Positions 1 through 7,437 of a DNA stretch of 35,485 nucleotides are shown one piece after another. Numbering within the stretch: position 1 is the stretch's first letter; the number at the start of each line of letters is the position of its first letter. The notes below the pieces were generated by a model. That model had not been told where the DNA came from. It worked only from the letters and a program-made list of their open reading frames with translations, and searched no databases. The DNA is from Burkholderiales bacterium (lineage in GTDB: Bacteria; Pseudomonadota; Gammaproteobacteria; Burkholderiales; Burkholderiaceae_C), in assembly GCA_003963005.1 (NCBI GenBank), contig RXJW01000041.1, forward strand, positions 1-35,485. The letters run 5' to 3'. The position numbers were made by a program, and so were the translations under genes.

Positions 1-91
1 AGCCTTACCCCCGGCACTGGTTGCAACGCTTAGGGCTGCTTGGTTCCCCACCTGACCCGGTTGGGCGCGCTTCCATGCGGGGAGGCCCGTC
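1..91 (-). ncRNA. ffs: Signal recognition particle RNA (4.5S type), 3' end cut by the window edge
   Basis: The RNA partner of Ffh, which targets nascent membrane proteins to FtsY and SecYEG. On the minus strand the sequence carries the conserved apical hairpin: a GGAA tetraloop (bases 47-44) closed by GG/CC, then the asymmetric CAGG / AGCAG internal loop of bacterial small SRP RNA, followed by CCCTAAGC. The 5' arm (GGGCCTCCCCGC, from about 88 downward) can pair with the 3' arm GCCGGGGGTAAGGCT that ends at base 1. A few 3' bases probably lie outside the window. The 5' end is inferred from a -10-like TAGAAT at 104-99. The dnaX-ybaB-recR block lies nearby, a neighbourhood that SRP RNA genes often share. 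Confidence 0.86.
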
Positions 92-98
92 GACTGCG

Positions 99-104
99 AT
101 TCTA
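99..104 (-). promoter_or_regulatory. Putative -10 hexamer (TAGAAT) for the SRP RNA
   Basis: On the minus strand TAGAAT lies about 8 bases before the inferred 5' end of the SRP RNA. Its first three bases are the TAG stop codon of the SirB2-family gene. I see no convincing -35 box 16-18 bases upstream, so this is a motif-level call only. Confidence 0.4.
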
Positions 105-488
105 ACCCGGCAGGAACTGCCGATTGATGGACAGATCCATCGCCAGCGCGAGCAGCGCCAGGGCGGTGAGATAGCCCAGCAGGTGCATGCGCGTCTGGCT
201 CATCGCCCAGTGGCCGCACAAGGCATAACCGAGCAGCGCGAGGAACTTGACGCCCAGCCACCAGTCGCGCACCGGGTGGTAGCCGATGGAGCCCCACAGG
301 CTCAGGCCGGTCACGACGAGGCAGGCGTTCACACCGAACACCAGCACGAGCAGGCGCGGGTCCTTGGCGACGGCCTGCAGCGCGGGCGTGCCGAACTGGA
401 ACAGCAGGCCGCGCGTGAAGAAGAGCGCCACGCTGCACCAGGCGAGCAGCACGTGCCACTCCACCATCTGGCTGTAGTACCAACTCAT
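102..488 (-). CDS. SirB2-family integral membrane protein
   Basis: A 128-residue hydrophobic protein of the SirB2/YchQ family. Members are small inner-membrane proteins named from the Salmonella sirB locus; their biochemical role is not established. About four membrane-spanning stretches can be seen, roughly at residues 10-30, 42-65, 75-95 and 100-120. The N-terminus (MSWYYSQMVEWHVLLAWCS) and the short charged loops fit the family, and the length is typical. The gene starts 17 bases after the end of the PurM-like gene on the same strand, so the two are probably co-transcribed. Its TAG stop doubles as part of the putative SRP RNA promoter. Family call by pattern recognition. Confidence 0.75.
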   Translation of the reverse strand: MSWYYSQMVEWHVLLAWCSVALFFTRGLLFQFGTPALQAVAKDPRLLVLVFGVNACLVVTGLSLWGSIGYHPVRDWWLGVKFLALLGYALCGHWAMSQTRMHLLGYLTALALLALAMDLSINRQFLPG

Positions 489-505
489 GGCAGGTGGCGC
501 GCGGT

Positions 506-1615
506 TCAGCGCAGGTGCAGGTCGTCTTCGCTGAAGCGGATGGACAGGGGCTCGATCAGCAACTGCTTCTCCCCGGCTTCGACCGTGCCTGCCACCCAGG
601 CCTGGACGCCGCAGTCACGCGCCACCTGGGCGGTGCGCTCGGCGTCTTCTGCCTTCACGAAGATCGCGAAGCCCGCCCCCATGTTCAGCGTCGAGTAGGC
701 CTCACGGTCGTCCTGGCCGGCCTGCTGCTGGATGAAGGCCAGCACGGCCGTCTTGGGCGGCACGGTGTGGATGCGGTAGGTGAGGGCCGACGGGTGGCGC
801 AGCAGCTTGCGCCAGCCGTGGCCGGTGATGTTGGCGCAGTAGTGCGGCGCGATGCCGGCCTTCCAGAGCCCCTCGGTGACCGGCGAGTACAGCGCGGTCG
901 GCGCGAGCAGAGCCTCGCCGTAGGTCAGGCCGGGTTCGATTTCGGTCAGGTAGCCCTGCGGCAGTCGCTCGGCCAGCTTGCGCGCCAGGCTCAGGCCGTT
1001 GGCGTGGATGCCGCTGGAAGCCAGCAGCACGATGGCATCGCCGGGGCCGAGCTGGTCGCCGACGGAGAGGCGTTCCTTCGGGTTGATCAGCCCGGTGCAG
1101 GACGCCGCCAGGTCGATGCGGCCGTCTTCCACGATGCCCGCCAGCGCCGGCGTCTCGCCGCCACCCCAGGCGACCTGGCAGGTGTCGCAGGCGGCTTTCC
1201 AGCCGGCTACGAGGGCCTGGGCGCGCTGGGCGTCGCCGAACCAGTCGCTGCCGCCGGCCGCCCAGTAGGCCTGGACCACCAACGGCGTGGCGCCCACCGT
1301 GATCAGGTCGTTGACGGCCATCGCGATGGTGTCCTGCGCGATGCCGGCGAAATAGCTCTTGCCGGTCAGCCTGGCCATCTCGTCGGCCACGAGCGTCTTG
1401 GTGCCCAGGCATTCGACGATGGAGGCGATGTAGAACGGACCGACGTCGACGACGTAGGCCGATTCCCCCCGCGATGCTTTCACTTCCGTGAAGCCATGGC
1501 CGGCCAGGTGAGACGCGGTGGCTGCGGCGGCGCGCTGGGCGGTGACCTTGAGGGGGTCGATCAGGTCGTAGTTGACGCCGGCCTGGTCGTAGGTGAGGGG
1601 GGCGGTGGAGCTCAT
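506..1615 (-). CDS. PurM-like protein (AIR synthase-related, divergent paralogue)
   Basis: A 369-residue protein of the PurM/AIR synthase fold. True PurM converts formylglycinamidine ribonucleotide to aminoimidazole ribonucleotide with ATP in purine synthesis. Here the start (LTYDQAGVNYDLIDPLK), the AVNDLITVGATPL segment near residue 105 and the SSGIHANGLSLARKL segment near 205 match PurM landmarks. However, the canonical GTDGVGTK loop is replaced by VECLGTKT near residue 70, and the DYFACGKL-like stretch is changed to QAYWAAGGSDW. I therefore read it as a paralogue, possibly with another substrate, rather than the housekeeping purM. A GATAAT hexamer sits 8 bases before the ATG. It diverges from dnaX and is followed by the SirB2-family gene. 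Catalytic activity is uncertain. Confidence 0.75.
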   Translation of the reverse strand: MSSTAPLTYDQAGVNYDLIDPLKVTAQRAAAATASHLAGHGFTEVKASRGESAYVVDVGPFYIASIVECLGTKTLVADEMARLTGKSYFAGIAQDTIAMAVNDLITVGATPLVVQAYWAAGGSDWFGDAQRAQALVAGWKAACDTCQVAWGGGETPALAGIVEDGRIDLAASCTGLINPKERLSVGDQLGPGDAIVLLASSGIHANGLSLARKLAERLPQGYLTEIEPGLTYGEALLAPTALYSPVTEGLWKAGIAPHYCANITGHGWRKLLRHPSALTYRIHTVPPKTAVLAFIQQQAGQDDREAYSTLNMGAGFAIFVKAEDAERTAQVARDCGVQAWVAGTVEAGEKQLLIEPLSIRFSEDDLHLR

Positions 1616-1623
1616 GGCGCGGG

Positions 1624-1629
1624 ATTATC
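1624..1629 (-). promoter_or_regulatory. Putative -10 hexamer (GATAAT) for the PurM-like gene
   Basis: The minus-strand hexamer GATAAT ends 8 bases before the ATG of the PurM-like gene. A transcript starting 6-8 bases downstream would be leaderless or nearly so. No recognisable -35 element. It faces away from a similar hexamer for dnaX about 45 bases away. Confidence 0.35.
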
Positions 1630-1671
1630 CCCGGTGGGGCGACGGCCTCCGGGGCTGGCGCGTCTGACTCC

Positions 1672-1677
1672 TAGAAT
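1672..1677 (+). promoter_or_regulatory. Putative -10 hexamer (TAGAAT) for dnaX
   Basis: TAGAAT ends 8 bases before the dnaX ATG, with no Shine-Dalgarno sequence between them (the gap is CCGCCCCC). This suggests a leaderless or nearly leaderless mRNA. No clear -35 box. Confidence 0.4.
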
Positions 1678-1685
1678 CCGCCCCC

Positions 1686-3551
1686 ATGAGCTATCAGGTC
1701 CTGGCCCGCAAATACCGTCCGCAGAGTTTCGAGCAGCTCGTCGGCCAGGAGCACGTCGTGCAGGCGCTGGCGAATGCGCTCACCCAGGGCCGGCTCCACC
1801 ATGCCTATCTGTTCACCGGCACCCGTGGCGTCGGCAAGACGACGGTCTCGCGCATCCTGGCCAAGAGCCTGAACTGCACCGGCGCCGACGGGCAGGGCGG
1901 CATCACGGCCCAGCCCTGCGGTGTGTGTGCGGCCTGCCGGGACATCGATGCCGGCCGTTTCGTCGACTACGTCGAGCTGGACGCCGCCTCCAACCGGGGC
2001 GTGGAAGAAATCTCCCAGCTGCTCGACCAGGCCGTCTACAAGCCGGTCGTGGGGCGCTTCAAGGTCTACATGATCGACGAAGTGCACATGCTGTCCAACA
2101 CCGCGTTCAACGCGATGCTCAAGACGCTGGAGGAGCCGCCGGAGTACCTCAAGTTCGTGCTCGCCACGACCGACCCGCAGAAGGTGCCGGTGACCGTGCT
2201 GTCCCGCTGCCTGCAGTTCAACCTGCGCCCGATGGCCGCCGCCGACGTGCAGATGCACCTGGGCAACGTGCTGGGCGCCGAGAGCGTGCCGGCCGAGCCG
2301 GGAGCGCTGCGCCTGCTGTCGCGTGCCGCACGGGGCTCGATGCGGGATGCCCTCTCGCTGACCGACCAGGCCATCGCCTTCGGCGCCGGCCAGCTCACCG
2401 AGGCCGGCGTGCGCCAGATGCTCGGCAGCGTGGACCGCGGGCACGTGGTCGCCATCGTCGATGCGCTGGCGGCGGCCAGCGGGGAGGCCGTCGTGGCCCA
2501 GGCGGACGCCCTGCGCGGTGCCGGGCTGTCGGCCGCCGGCACGCTCGAGGATCTCGCCGCGCTGTTCCAGCAGATGGCCCTGGCCCAGGCGGCGCCGGCC
2601 GCGCTGGACGATGCCGATGCGGAAACCGCCGAGATCCGCCGCCTGGCCGCGTCGCTGCCGGCCGATGAGATCCAGCTGATGTACAGCATGGCTCTGCACG
2701 GCCGCGCCGAACTGCACCTGGCGCCGGACGAATACGCTGGCCTGCTGATGGTGCTGCTGCGCATGCTGGCGTTCCGCCCGGCCGGGACCAGCCCCAAGCC
2801 GATCAAGGCGGCGGCACTGGTGCGCCCGGCTGCCGTGGCCAAGGCGGCGGTGCCGGTGCCGCTGCCCAAGGCTGCGCTGCCGGTGGCCGTCACGCCGCTG
2901 GCAGCCGCGCCCGCACCGGTGGTGGCCGCAGCACCCGCCGCGGCTGTGGCCCAGTCGGTGGCGCCCGAAGCGCCGAAGCTGAGCGACCGCCTGCGCCCGC
3001 GCCCGGTCGAGCCTCAGGCCGAAGTGGACGAGGAGGTCATGGACTTCGGCGCACCGCCGCCCGACGATGCGCCGCCGCCCTGGATGGACGCCGACGACAC
3101 GCCGTCGTCGCCCACGAATTCGACGTTCATCGAGCCGGCGCCAGCCCGTCGCGTCGAGCTGCGCGAGACCGCGGAAGGCGCGCAGTGGGCCGAGCGCATC
3201 GCGGCGGTCAACCTGGTCGGCATGACCGGTGAACTGGCCCGGCAGGCCCAGGCGCTGGGCTGCCGCACGGTGGACGGCCGCGAGGTCTGGACGCTGCGCG
3301 TGGAGCGTGAATCGCTGCGCGCGCCGGCCCTCGTCAGCAAGCTTGAGGCGGCCTTGAATGCCCGCCTGGAGATCGAGGCGGGCACCGCCGAAGATTCCAT
3401 CGCCCTGCGCACCGTCGCCCGCGCCGAGGCCCAGCAGCGCGCCGCCGAAGAGCTGGCGGCGCACCACCCCATGACGCGCACGCTGCTCTCCCAATTCCCG
3501 TCGGCACGCATCCTGCCCGGCTCGGTGCAGCCGCTGACACCCACTCCCTGA
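1686..3551 (+). CDS. dnaX: DNA polymerase III subunits gamma/tau
   Basis: The clamp-loader ATPase and organiser of the replicase. Tau also links the polymerase cores and contacts DnaB. Visible features: N-terminal [20 protein letters not shown]; Walker A GTRGVGKT at 45-52; a zinc-binding set of cysteines C64, C78, C81, C84; Walker B/DEVH at 131-134; the sensor 1 region [12 protein letters not shown]; the SRC arginine-finger motif CLQFNLRP shortly after; and the clamp-loader collar to about 365. Residues from about 370 to 490 are a low-complexity Ala/Pro/Val linker, and the C-terminal about 120 residues form the tau-specific part. Total 621 residues, normal for tau. I see no A-run slippery site like the one that makes gamma in E. 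coli. Followed 17 bases later by ybaB. Confidence 0.97.
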   Translation: MSYQVLARKYRPQSFEQLVGQEHVVQALANALTQGRLHHAYLFTGTRGVGKTTVSRILAKSLNCTGADGQGGITAQPCGVCAACRDIDAGRFVDYVELDAASNRGVEEISQLLDQAVYKPVVGRFKVYMIDEVHMLSNTAFNAMLKTLEEPPEYLKFVLATTDPQKVPVTVLSRCLQFNLRPMAAADVQMHLGNVLGAESVPAEPGALRLLSRAARGSMRDALSLTDQAIAFGAGQLTEAGVRQMLGSVDRGHVVAIVDALAAASGEAVVAQADALRGAGLSAAGTLEDLAALFQQMALAQAAPAALDDADAETAEIRRLAASLPADEIQLMYSMALHGRAELHLAPDEYAGLLMVLLRMLAFRPAGTSPKPIKAAALVRPAAVAKAAVPVPLPKAALPVAVTPLAAAPAPVVAAAPAAAVAQSVAPEAPKLSDRLRPRPVEPQAEVDEEVMDFGAPPPDDAPPPWMDADDTPSSPTNSTFIEPAPARRVELRETAEGAQWAERIAAVNLVGMTGELARQAQALGCRTVDGREVWTLRVERESLRAPALVSKLEAALNARLEIEAGTAEDSIALRTVARAEAQQRAAEELAAHHPMTRTLLSQFPSARILPGSVQPLTPTP

Positions 3552-3568
3552 TCCCGAAGGACACGACC

Positions 3569-3895
3569 ATGATGAAAGGCCAACTCGCCGGCTTGATGAA
3601 GCAAGCCCAGGCGATGCAGGACAACCTGAAGAAGGCGCAGGAAGAACTCGCCAACATCGAGGTCGAGGGCCAGAGCGGCGCCGGCCTCGTGAAGGTCGTC
3701 ATGACCTGCAAGAACGAAGTCCGCCGCGTGACCATCGACCCCAGCCTGCTGGCGGACGACAAGGACATGCTCGAAGACCTCGTGGCGGCTGCCTTCAACG
3801 ACGCGGTGCGCCGCGCCGAAGCGACGAGCGCCGAGAAGATGGGCAAGCTGACCGCCGGCATGCCGCTGCCCCCTGGCATGAAGTTCCCGTTTTGA
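3569..3895 (+). CDS. ybaB: YbaB/EbfC nucleoid-associated DNA-binding protein
   Basis: A 108-residue protein of the YbaB/EbfC family. These dimeric, tweezer-shaped proteins bind DNA with little sequence specificity and help organise the nucleoid; they are nearly always encoded between dnaX and recR. The N-terminus ([20 protein letters not shown]) and a long amphipathic helix rich in Gln, Lys and Glu are typical. They are followed by the conserved [24 protein letters not shown] strand region, a [10 protein letters not shown] helix, and a Gly/Pro/Met-rich tail ([15 protein letters not shown]). Two adjacent ATGs are possible; an AAGGA ribosome site lies 9-12 bases before them. Part of the dnaX-ybaB-recR set. 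Confidence 0.95.
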   Translation: MMKGQLAGLMKQAQAMQDNLKKAQEELANIEVEGQSGAGLVKVVMTCKNEVRRVTIDPSLLADDKDMLEDLVAAAFNDAVRRAEATSAEKMGKLTAGMPLPPGMKFPF

Positions 3896-4007
3896 TGGCC
3901 CACCCCCGAGGCGCTGCGCGCCTCCCCCTCAAGGGGGCGCAGTCAGTGGCCTGGCGGAGCCAGATCCACGACTGCTGCTTGATCGGATCGCGCCTTCGGC
4001 TGCGATC
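3896..4007 (+). repeat. GC-rich intergenic hairpin element between ybaB and recR
   Basis: Starts right after the ybaB stop with TGGCCCACCCCC. It then has three inverted repeats: GAGGCG/CGCCTC (loop CTGCG), CCCCC/GGGGG (loop TCAA), and at 3986-4007 GATCGC/GCGATC with an inner GCC/GGC. The same 12-base opening occurs at 12301-12312. I recognise the CCCCCTCAAGGGGG style from many Comamonadaceae-type genomes, where such elements recur between genes, but copy number in this genome is not visible from one window. It may attenuate or stabilise the mRNA before recR. Confidence 0.55.
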
Positions 4008-4031
4008 GTCTGAACACGTCTCTGCCAAACC

Positions 4032-4613
4032 TTGAACGCGCTCGAGTCACTCGTCGAGGCCCTCAAACGCCTGCCCGGCGTGGGCCAGAAGTCCGCCCAG
4101 CGCATGGCCTATCACCTGCTGCAGCATGACCGCACGGCCATGCCGCGGCTGGCGGAGGCGCTGACGGCGGCGGGCGAACGCATCAAGCATTGCGAGCGCT
4201 GCCACACCTTCAGCGAAACCCCGATCTGCAGCGTGTGCGCCGACGCCGAGCGCGACGGTCGGCTGCTGTGCGTCGTCGAAACGCCGGCCGACCAGGCGGC
4301 GCTGGAGCGCACCGGCTCGTACCGCGGCTACTACTTCGTGCTGCTCGGGCGGCTGTCGCCGCTGGATGGTGTGGGCACGCGGCAGATCGGCGCGGCCGAG
4401 CTGCTGGCACGCGCGGGCGAGGCCGGTGTGGAGGAGGTGATCCTCGCCACCAGCTTCACCGCCGAGGGAGAAGCCACGGCCCACGTGCTGGCCGAGGCGC
4501 TGCGCTCGCGCGGCATCAAGTCCACCCGGCTCGCGCGCGGCGTGCCGGTGGGCAGCGAACTGGAATACGTGGACCTGGGCACCATCGCCCATGCCCTGAC
4601 AGATCGGCGCTGA
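4032..4613 (+). CDS. recR: Recombination mediator RecR
   Basis: RecR works with RecF/RecO to load RecA on SSB-coated gaps. Visible features: N-terminal helix-hairpin-helix ([20 protein letters not shown], residues 11-30); four-cysteine zinc finger C54, C57, C66, C69; TOPRIM domain from about residue 78 ([15 protein letters not shown] with its acidic residue near 86); and a C-terminal Walker B-like region ([19 protein letters not shown]). 193 residues, normal length. The start is TTG at 4032, chosen because [18 protein letters not shown] matches the family N-terminus and no upstream ATG fits. No clear ribosome site precedes it. It is separated from ybaB by 136 bases of hairpin-rich sequence, unusual for this normally tight operon. 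Confidence 0.96.
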   Translation: MNALESLVEALKRLPGVGQKSAQRMAYHLLQHDRTAMPRLAEALTAAGERIKHCERCHTFSETPICSVCADAERDGRLLCVVETPADQAALERTGSYRGYYFVLLGRLSPLDGVGTRQIGAAELLARAGEAGVEEVILATSFTAEGEATAHVLAEALRSRGIKSTRLARGVPVGSELEYVDLGTIAHALTDRR

Positions 4614-4635
4614 CGGCGCCTGACAAGGAAACCCC

Positions 4636-5028
4636 ATGACCCTCGCCCAGGTCTGCCTGCTCATCGCCTGCTTGCTGCCCATCGGGTGCGCGGGCCTCGC
4701 CAAGTCCAAGGGCTTCGGCAAGCGCCGCCGCGATGGCGGCTTCGACAACCACCAGCCGCGCGAGTGGCTGGCCCGTCTGCAGGGTTGGCAGGCCCGGGCC
4801 AACGCGGCGCAGGCGAACAGCTGGGAGGCGCTGCCCATCTTCATCGCCGGGCTGTTCGTGGCCCATCAGCACCAGGCAGCCCAAGGCACGGTCGACGCGC
4901 TGGCCGCGACCTTCATCGTGTCCCGGCTGGTGTTCGTCGGACTTTACGTGGCCGACCGGGCCTCGTTGCGCTCGCTCGTCTGGTTCGTCGGCCTCGTGGC
5001 CTGCGTGGCGCTGTTCTTCGTGCGCTGA
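4636..5028 (+). CDS. MAPEG-family small membrane protein
   Basis: A 130-residue integral membrane protein resembling the MAPEG superfamily (membrane-associated proteins in eicosanoid and glutathione metabolism), whose bacterial members are mostly uncharacterised. About four helices are visible: residues 3-20, 68-84, 88-106 and 112-129. The family-typical loop motif is present as QARANAAQANSWEALPIF (residues 52-69), including the conserved Arg-Ala-Asn and Glu-Ala-Leu-Pro elements. The first cytoplasmic loop is strongly basic (KSKGFGKRRR). It begins 22 bases after recR with an AAGGAAA ribosome site, so it could read through from the recR operon. It ends 19 bases from the convergent mltD stop. 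Enzymatic activity is unknown. Confidence 0.85.
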   Translation: MTLAQVCLLIACLLPIGCAGLAKSKGFGKRRRDGGFDNHQPREWLARLQGWQARANAAQANSWEALPIFIAGLFVAHQHQAAQGTVDALAATFIVSRLVFVGLYVADRASLRSLVWFVGLVACVALFFVR

Positions 5029-5047
5029 GGCCGTCGGCGCGCTGCGC

Positions 5048-6643
5048 TCAGGGCGCCGCCGACGCCACCACGTTGCTGCGGCCCTTGTTGCCTGCAGCCT
5101 TGGCGACCGGGCGGTTCGGCGCGGGGCGGGCGGCTGCGGTGCGTGTCGATGTCTTGGCGCGCGCCGCGGCGGGCCTCGTGGCCGGCGAGGCGGCCTTGGC
5201 GACGATGGGCGCGGCAGGGCTGTAGACGACGATCGCCTGCCCCGGCTTGAACCGCGCCGTGCTGCCGACCTTGTTCCACTGTGCCACCTGCTCGGCCTTG
5301 ACCTTGTAGTGCGCCGCGATGCTGGCGACGGTGTCGGCCTTGCCGGCCTTGAGCATGACCTTGCGCAGCGGTGGCGCGTCGGGCGCGAGGTTCAGCGAGG
5401 CCGTGTCGGCCAGGCGTTCGGGGACGTCCTCGTGCACATGCTCGCCCCGCGGCACCAGCAGCGTGGAGCCCGCCTTCACGAGCATCTTCGGCGGAATCTT
5501 GTTGACGTCGCGCAGCAGCGTTTCAGGCATGTTGGCCCGCTTGGCAGCTTCGGCCGGGCTCATCGTCTTGGGCACGACCCAGGCCGTCCAGCTGGCCATC
5601 GGGCCGGTATGGCGGGCCAGGTTTTCAGCGAAGGCGCTGGCCTGGTCATAGGGCAGCAGCACCTGGGGCGTCGCGGCAGCCAGGATCACCGGCTTGTTCA
5701 TCTGCGGGTTGAATTGCTGGAAGGTCTCCAGCGAGATGCCCGCCAGCTCGGCAGCCAGCGCCACGTCGATGTCTCGCTCGACCCGCACGCTCAGGAAGTA
5801 CGGGTGGTTGGCCACCGGCGGCAGGCTGAGCGCGAAGCGGTCCGGCGCGAAGACGATGTTCTTCACGGCCTGCAGCTTGGGCACGTAGTAGCGCGTCTCG
5901 TCGGGCATCTTGAGGCTGGCGTAGTCGGTCGGCAGGCCCAGACGCTGGTTGCGGGCGATGGCCTTCTGGACATTGCCCTGGCCCCAGTTGTAAGCGGCCA
6001 GCGCCAGGTGCCAGTCGCCGAACTGCTTGTACAGGCGGCCGAGGTAGTCGAGCGCCGCGCGGGTGGAGGCGAGCACGTCGCGGCGGTCGTCGCGGAAGAT
6101 GTTCTGCTTCAGGTCGAAGTCACGGCCCGTGGCCGGCATGAACTGCCACATGCCGGTCGCCTTGGCCGACGACACCGCGTGCGTCACGAAGGCGCTCTCG
6201 ACGAAGGGCAGCAGCGCAAGCTCGGTCGGCATGCCGCGCTTCTCGACCTCGTCGACGATGTGGAACAGGTAGCGGCTGCCGCGGGTGGTCATGCGCTCGA
6301 CGTAGTCCGGCCGGGCGCTGTACCAGCCTTCGGCCTTGCGCACCCAGTCGTCATCCAGGTCGGGCAACTGGAAGCCCTTGCGGATGCGCACCCACAGGTC
6401 GACACCGGCGTCCGGCGCGTCGAGGTCGACCCGCTCGCCCGGGCGGAGGTTGTCTTCCAGCAGTTCGGCGGCCATCGTGCGGGGCGCGGGCACGGCCGCC
6501 GTGGCGGGAGCCGTCGCTGTGACTTCGGCCGGGGGGGCGGCCTCCGCGGATGGTGCGGCCGGCTGCGGCGGCGTGTTGGTGGTGGCGCAGGCCGTCAGCA
6601 GCGCAGTCATCACCAGCAGAGAGAGGCGGTGGATCAGGGTCAT
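5048..6643 (-). CDS. mltD: Membrane-bound lytic murein transglycosylase D, LysM-containing lipoprotein
   Basis: Cleaves the MurNAc-GlcNAc bond in peptidoglycan, producing 1,6-anhydro ends. It is anchored in the outer membrane and acts in the periplasm. Residues 1-19 form a lipoprotein signal ending in the lipobox LLTAC (Cys19). A Pro/Ala linker follows. The SLT domain spans roughly residues 125-260, with catalytic Glu149 in PFVESAF, then SSAKATGMWQFMPATGR and AAYNWGQGNVQKA. Two LysM-like segments follow, near residues 365-412 (weak) and 432-480 (KADTVASIAAHYKVKAEQVA). The C-terminal 50 residues are an Ala/Lys/Arg-rich tail. The ATG at 6643 is chosen over longer starts because it begins the lipoprotein signal and overlaps the gloB stop as ATGA, which implies translational coupling. 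531 residues. Confidence 0.93.
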   Translation of the reverse strand: MTLIHRLSLLVMTALLTACATTNTPPQPAAPSAEAAPPAEVTATAPATAAVPAPRTMAAELLEDNLRPGERVDLDAPDAGVDLWVRIRKGFQLPDLDDDWVRKAEGWYSARPDYVERMTTRGSRYLFHIVDEVEKRGMPTELALLPFVESAFVTHAVSSAKATGMWQFMPATGRDFDLKQNIFRDDRRDVLASTRAALDYLGRLYKQFGDWHLALAAYNWGQGNVQKAIARNQRLGLPTDYASLKMPDETRYYVPKLQAVKNIVFAPDRFALSLPPVANHPYFLSVRVERDIDVALAAELAGISLETFQQFNPQMNKPVILAAATPQVLLPYDQASAFAENLARHTGPMASWTAWVVPKTMSPAEAAKRANMPETLLRDVNKIPPKMLVKAGSTLLVPRGEHVHEDVPERLADTASLNLAPDAPPLRKVMLKAGKADTVASIAAHYKVKAEQVAQWNKVGSTARFKPGQAIVVYSPAAPIVAKAASPATRPAAARAKTSTRTAAARPAPNRPVAKAAGNKGRSNVVASAAP

Positions 6644-7437
6644 CGGAATCCGTTCTTCCATTCGCGCAGCGTGGCGAACACATCGACCGGGCTGGGCGCA
6701 GCCGGCAGTTTCAGGGGCGCGTGCCGGCGGGCGGCGTCCTGCAGGGCCGGCTCGGTACAGCGAAGGAAAGGGTTGATGCGCAGTTCGGTGCCGAGCGGCA
6801 CGGGCAGCGTCGGGCGGCCCGCGGCACGCGTGGCTTCGCACTGCGCGGCGTAGGCCGCGAGCGCCGTGTTGGCGGGATCGACCTCGCGGGCGAAGCGCAG
6901 GTTGGACAGCGTGTATTCGTGGGCGCAGCAGACGCGCGTGGTCGAGGGCAGGGCGGCGAGCGCCTGCAGTGAGGCATGCATCTGCGAGGGCGTGCCCTCG
7001 AACACGCGGCCGCAGCCGCCGCTGAACAGCGTGTCCCCGCAGAACAGCAGGGGGGCATCGCCCGGTACCTGGGCTACAAAGTAGGCGATATGGCCGGCGG
7101 TGTGGCCGGGCACGTCCAGCACGGCGAAGCGCAAGCCCAGCAGCTCGATCGCATCGCCGCCGTGCAGACGCTGGACCGGTTCGGGGAGCTTCTCGCTGGC
7201 AGGGCCGTAGACCGGACCCTGCAGGCGTGCGCGCAGCGCATTCACGCCGCCGACGTGATCGCCGTGGTGGTGGGTCAATAGAATGCCCGCGAGCGTCAGG
7301 CCCCGGGCATCCAGGGCCGCCAGCACCGGCGCGGCATCACCGGGGTCGACGACGAGGGCCTTGTGGCCGTTGTCCAGCAACCAGAGGTAGTTGTCGTCGA
7401 AAGCCGGGACAGGCGTGAGCGTCAAACTGAGCGTCAA
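6640..7437 (-). CDS. gloB: Hydroxyacylglutathione hydrolase (glyoxalase II)
   Basis: Hydrolyses S-lactoylglutathione to lactate and glutathione, the second step of methylglyoxal detoxification, in the cytoplasm. It has the metallo-beta-lactamase fold with the dinuclear metal motif THHHGDH (H56, H58, D60, H61), then VPGHTAGH, the bridging-Asp region FCGDTLFSGGCGRVFEGT, and the C-terminal substrate helix region CAHEYTLSNLRFA and LRINPFLR. 265 residues from the TTG at 7437. A second in-frame TTG at 7425 gives MTLTPVPAFDDNYLW, which matches the usual family N-terminus better; the two lie in a 12-base tandem duplication. The 5' end overlaps the possible start of the divergent methyltransferase. 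Coupled downstream to mltD. Confidence 0.95.
   Translation of the reverse strand: MTLSLTLTPVPAFDDNYLWLLDNGHKALVVDPGDAAPVLAALDARGLTLAGILLTHHHGDHVGGVNALRARLQGPVYGPASEKLPEPVQRLHGGDAIELLGLRFAVLDVPGHTAGHIAYFVAQVPGDAPLLFCGDTLFSGGCGRVFEGTPSQMHASLQALAALPSTTRVCCAHEYTLSNLRFAREVDPANTALAAYAAQCEATRAAGRPTLPVPLGTELRINPFLRCTEPALQDAARRHAPLKLPAAPSPVDVFATLREWKNGFR
7416..7437 (-). repeat. 10-base direct repeat, period 12, at the gloB start
   Basis: TTGACGCTCA occurs twice on the minus strand (7437-7428 and 7425-7416) with two bases between, duplicating four codons (MTLS then LTLT). Each copy begins with an in-frame TTG that could start gloB. Confidence 0.7.

Noticed and set aside
494..2668. Long open frame on the plus strand across the PurM-like gene and dnaX
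   Set aside because: Shadow frame of GC-rich sequence. Its translation is Arg/Gly/Ala-rich with no recognisable domain, while the PurM-like gene and dnaX carry clear family motifs in other frames.
1686..3551. Programmed frameshift in dnaX giving a gamma subunit
   Set aside because: I see no A-rich slippery heptamer near the end of the clamp-loader domain. The frame is intact to a normal tau length.
4733..6853. 706-codon open frame opposite mltD
   Set aside because: It lies antisense to mltD, which has a full lipoprotein signal, SLT and LysM motifs. The antisense translation has no domain.
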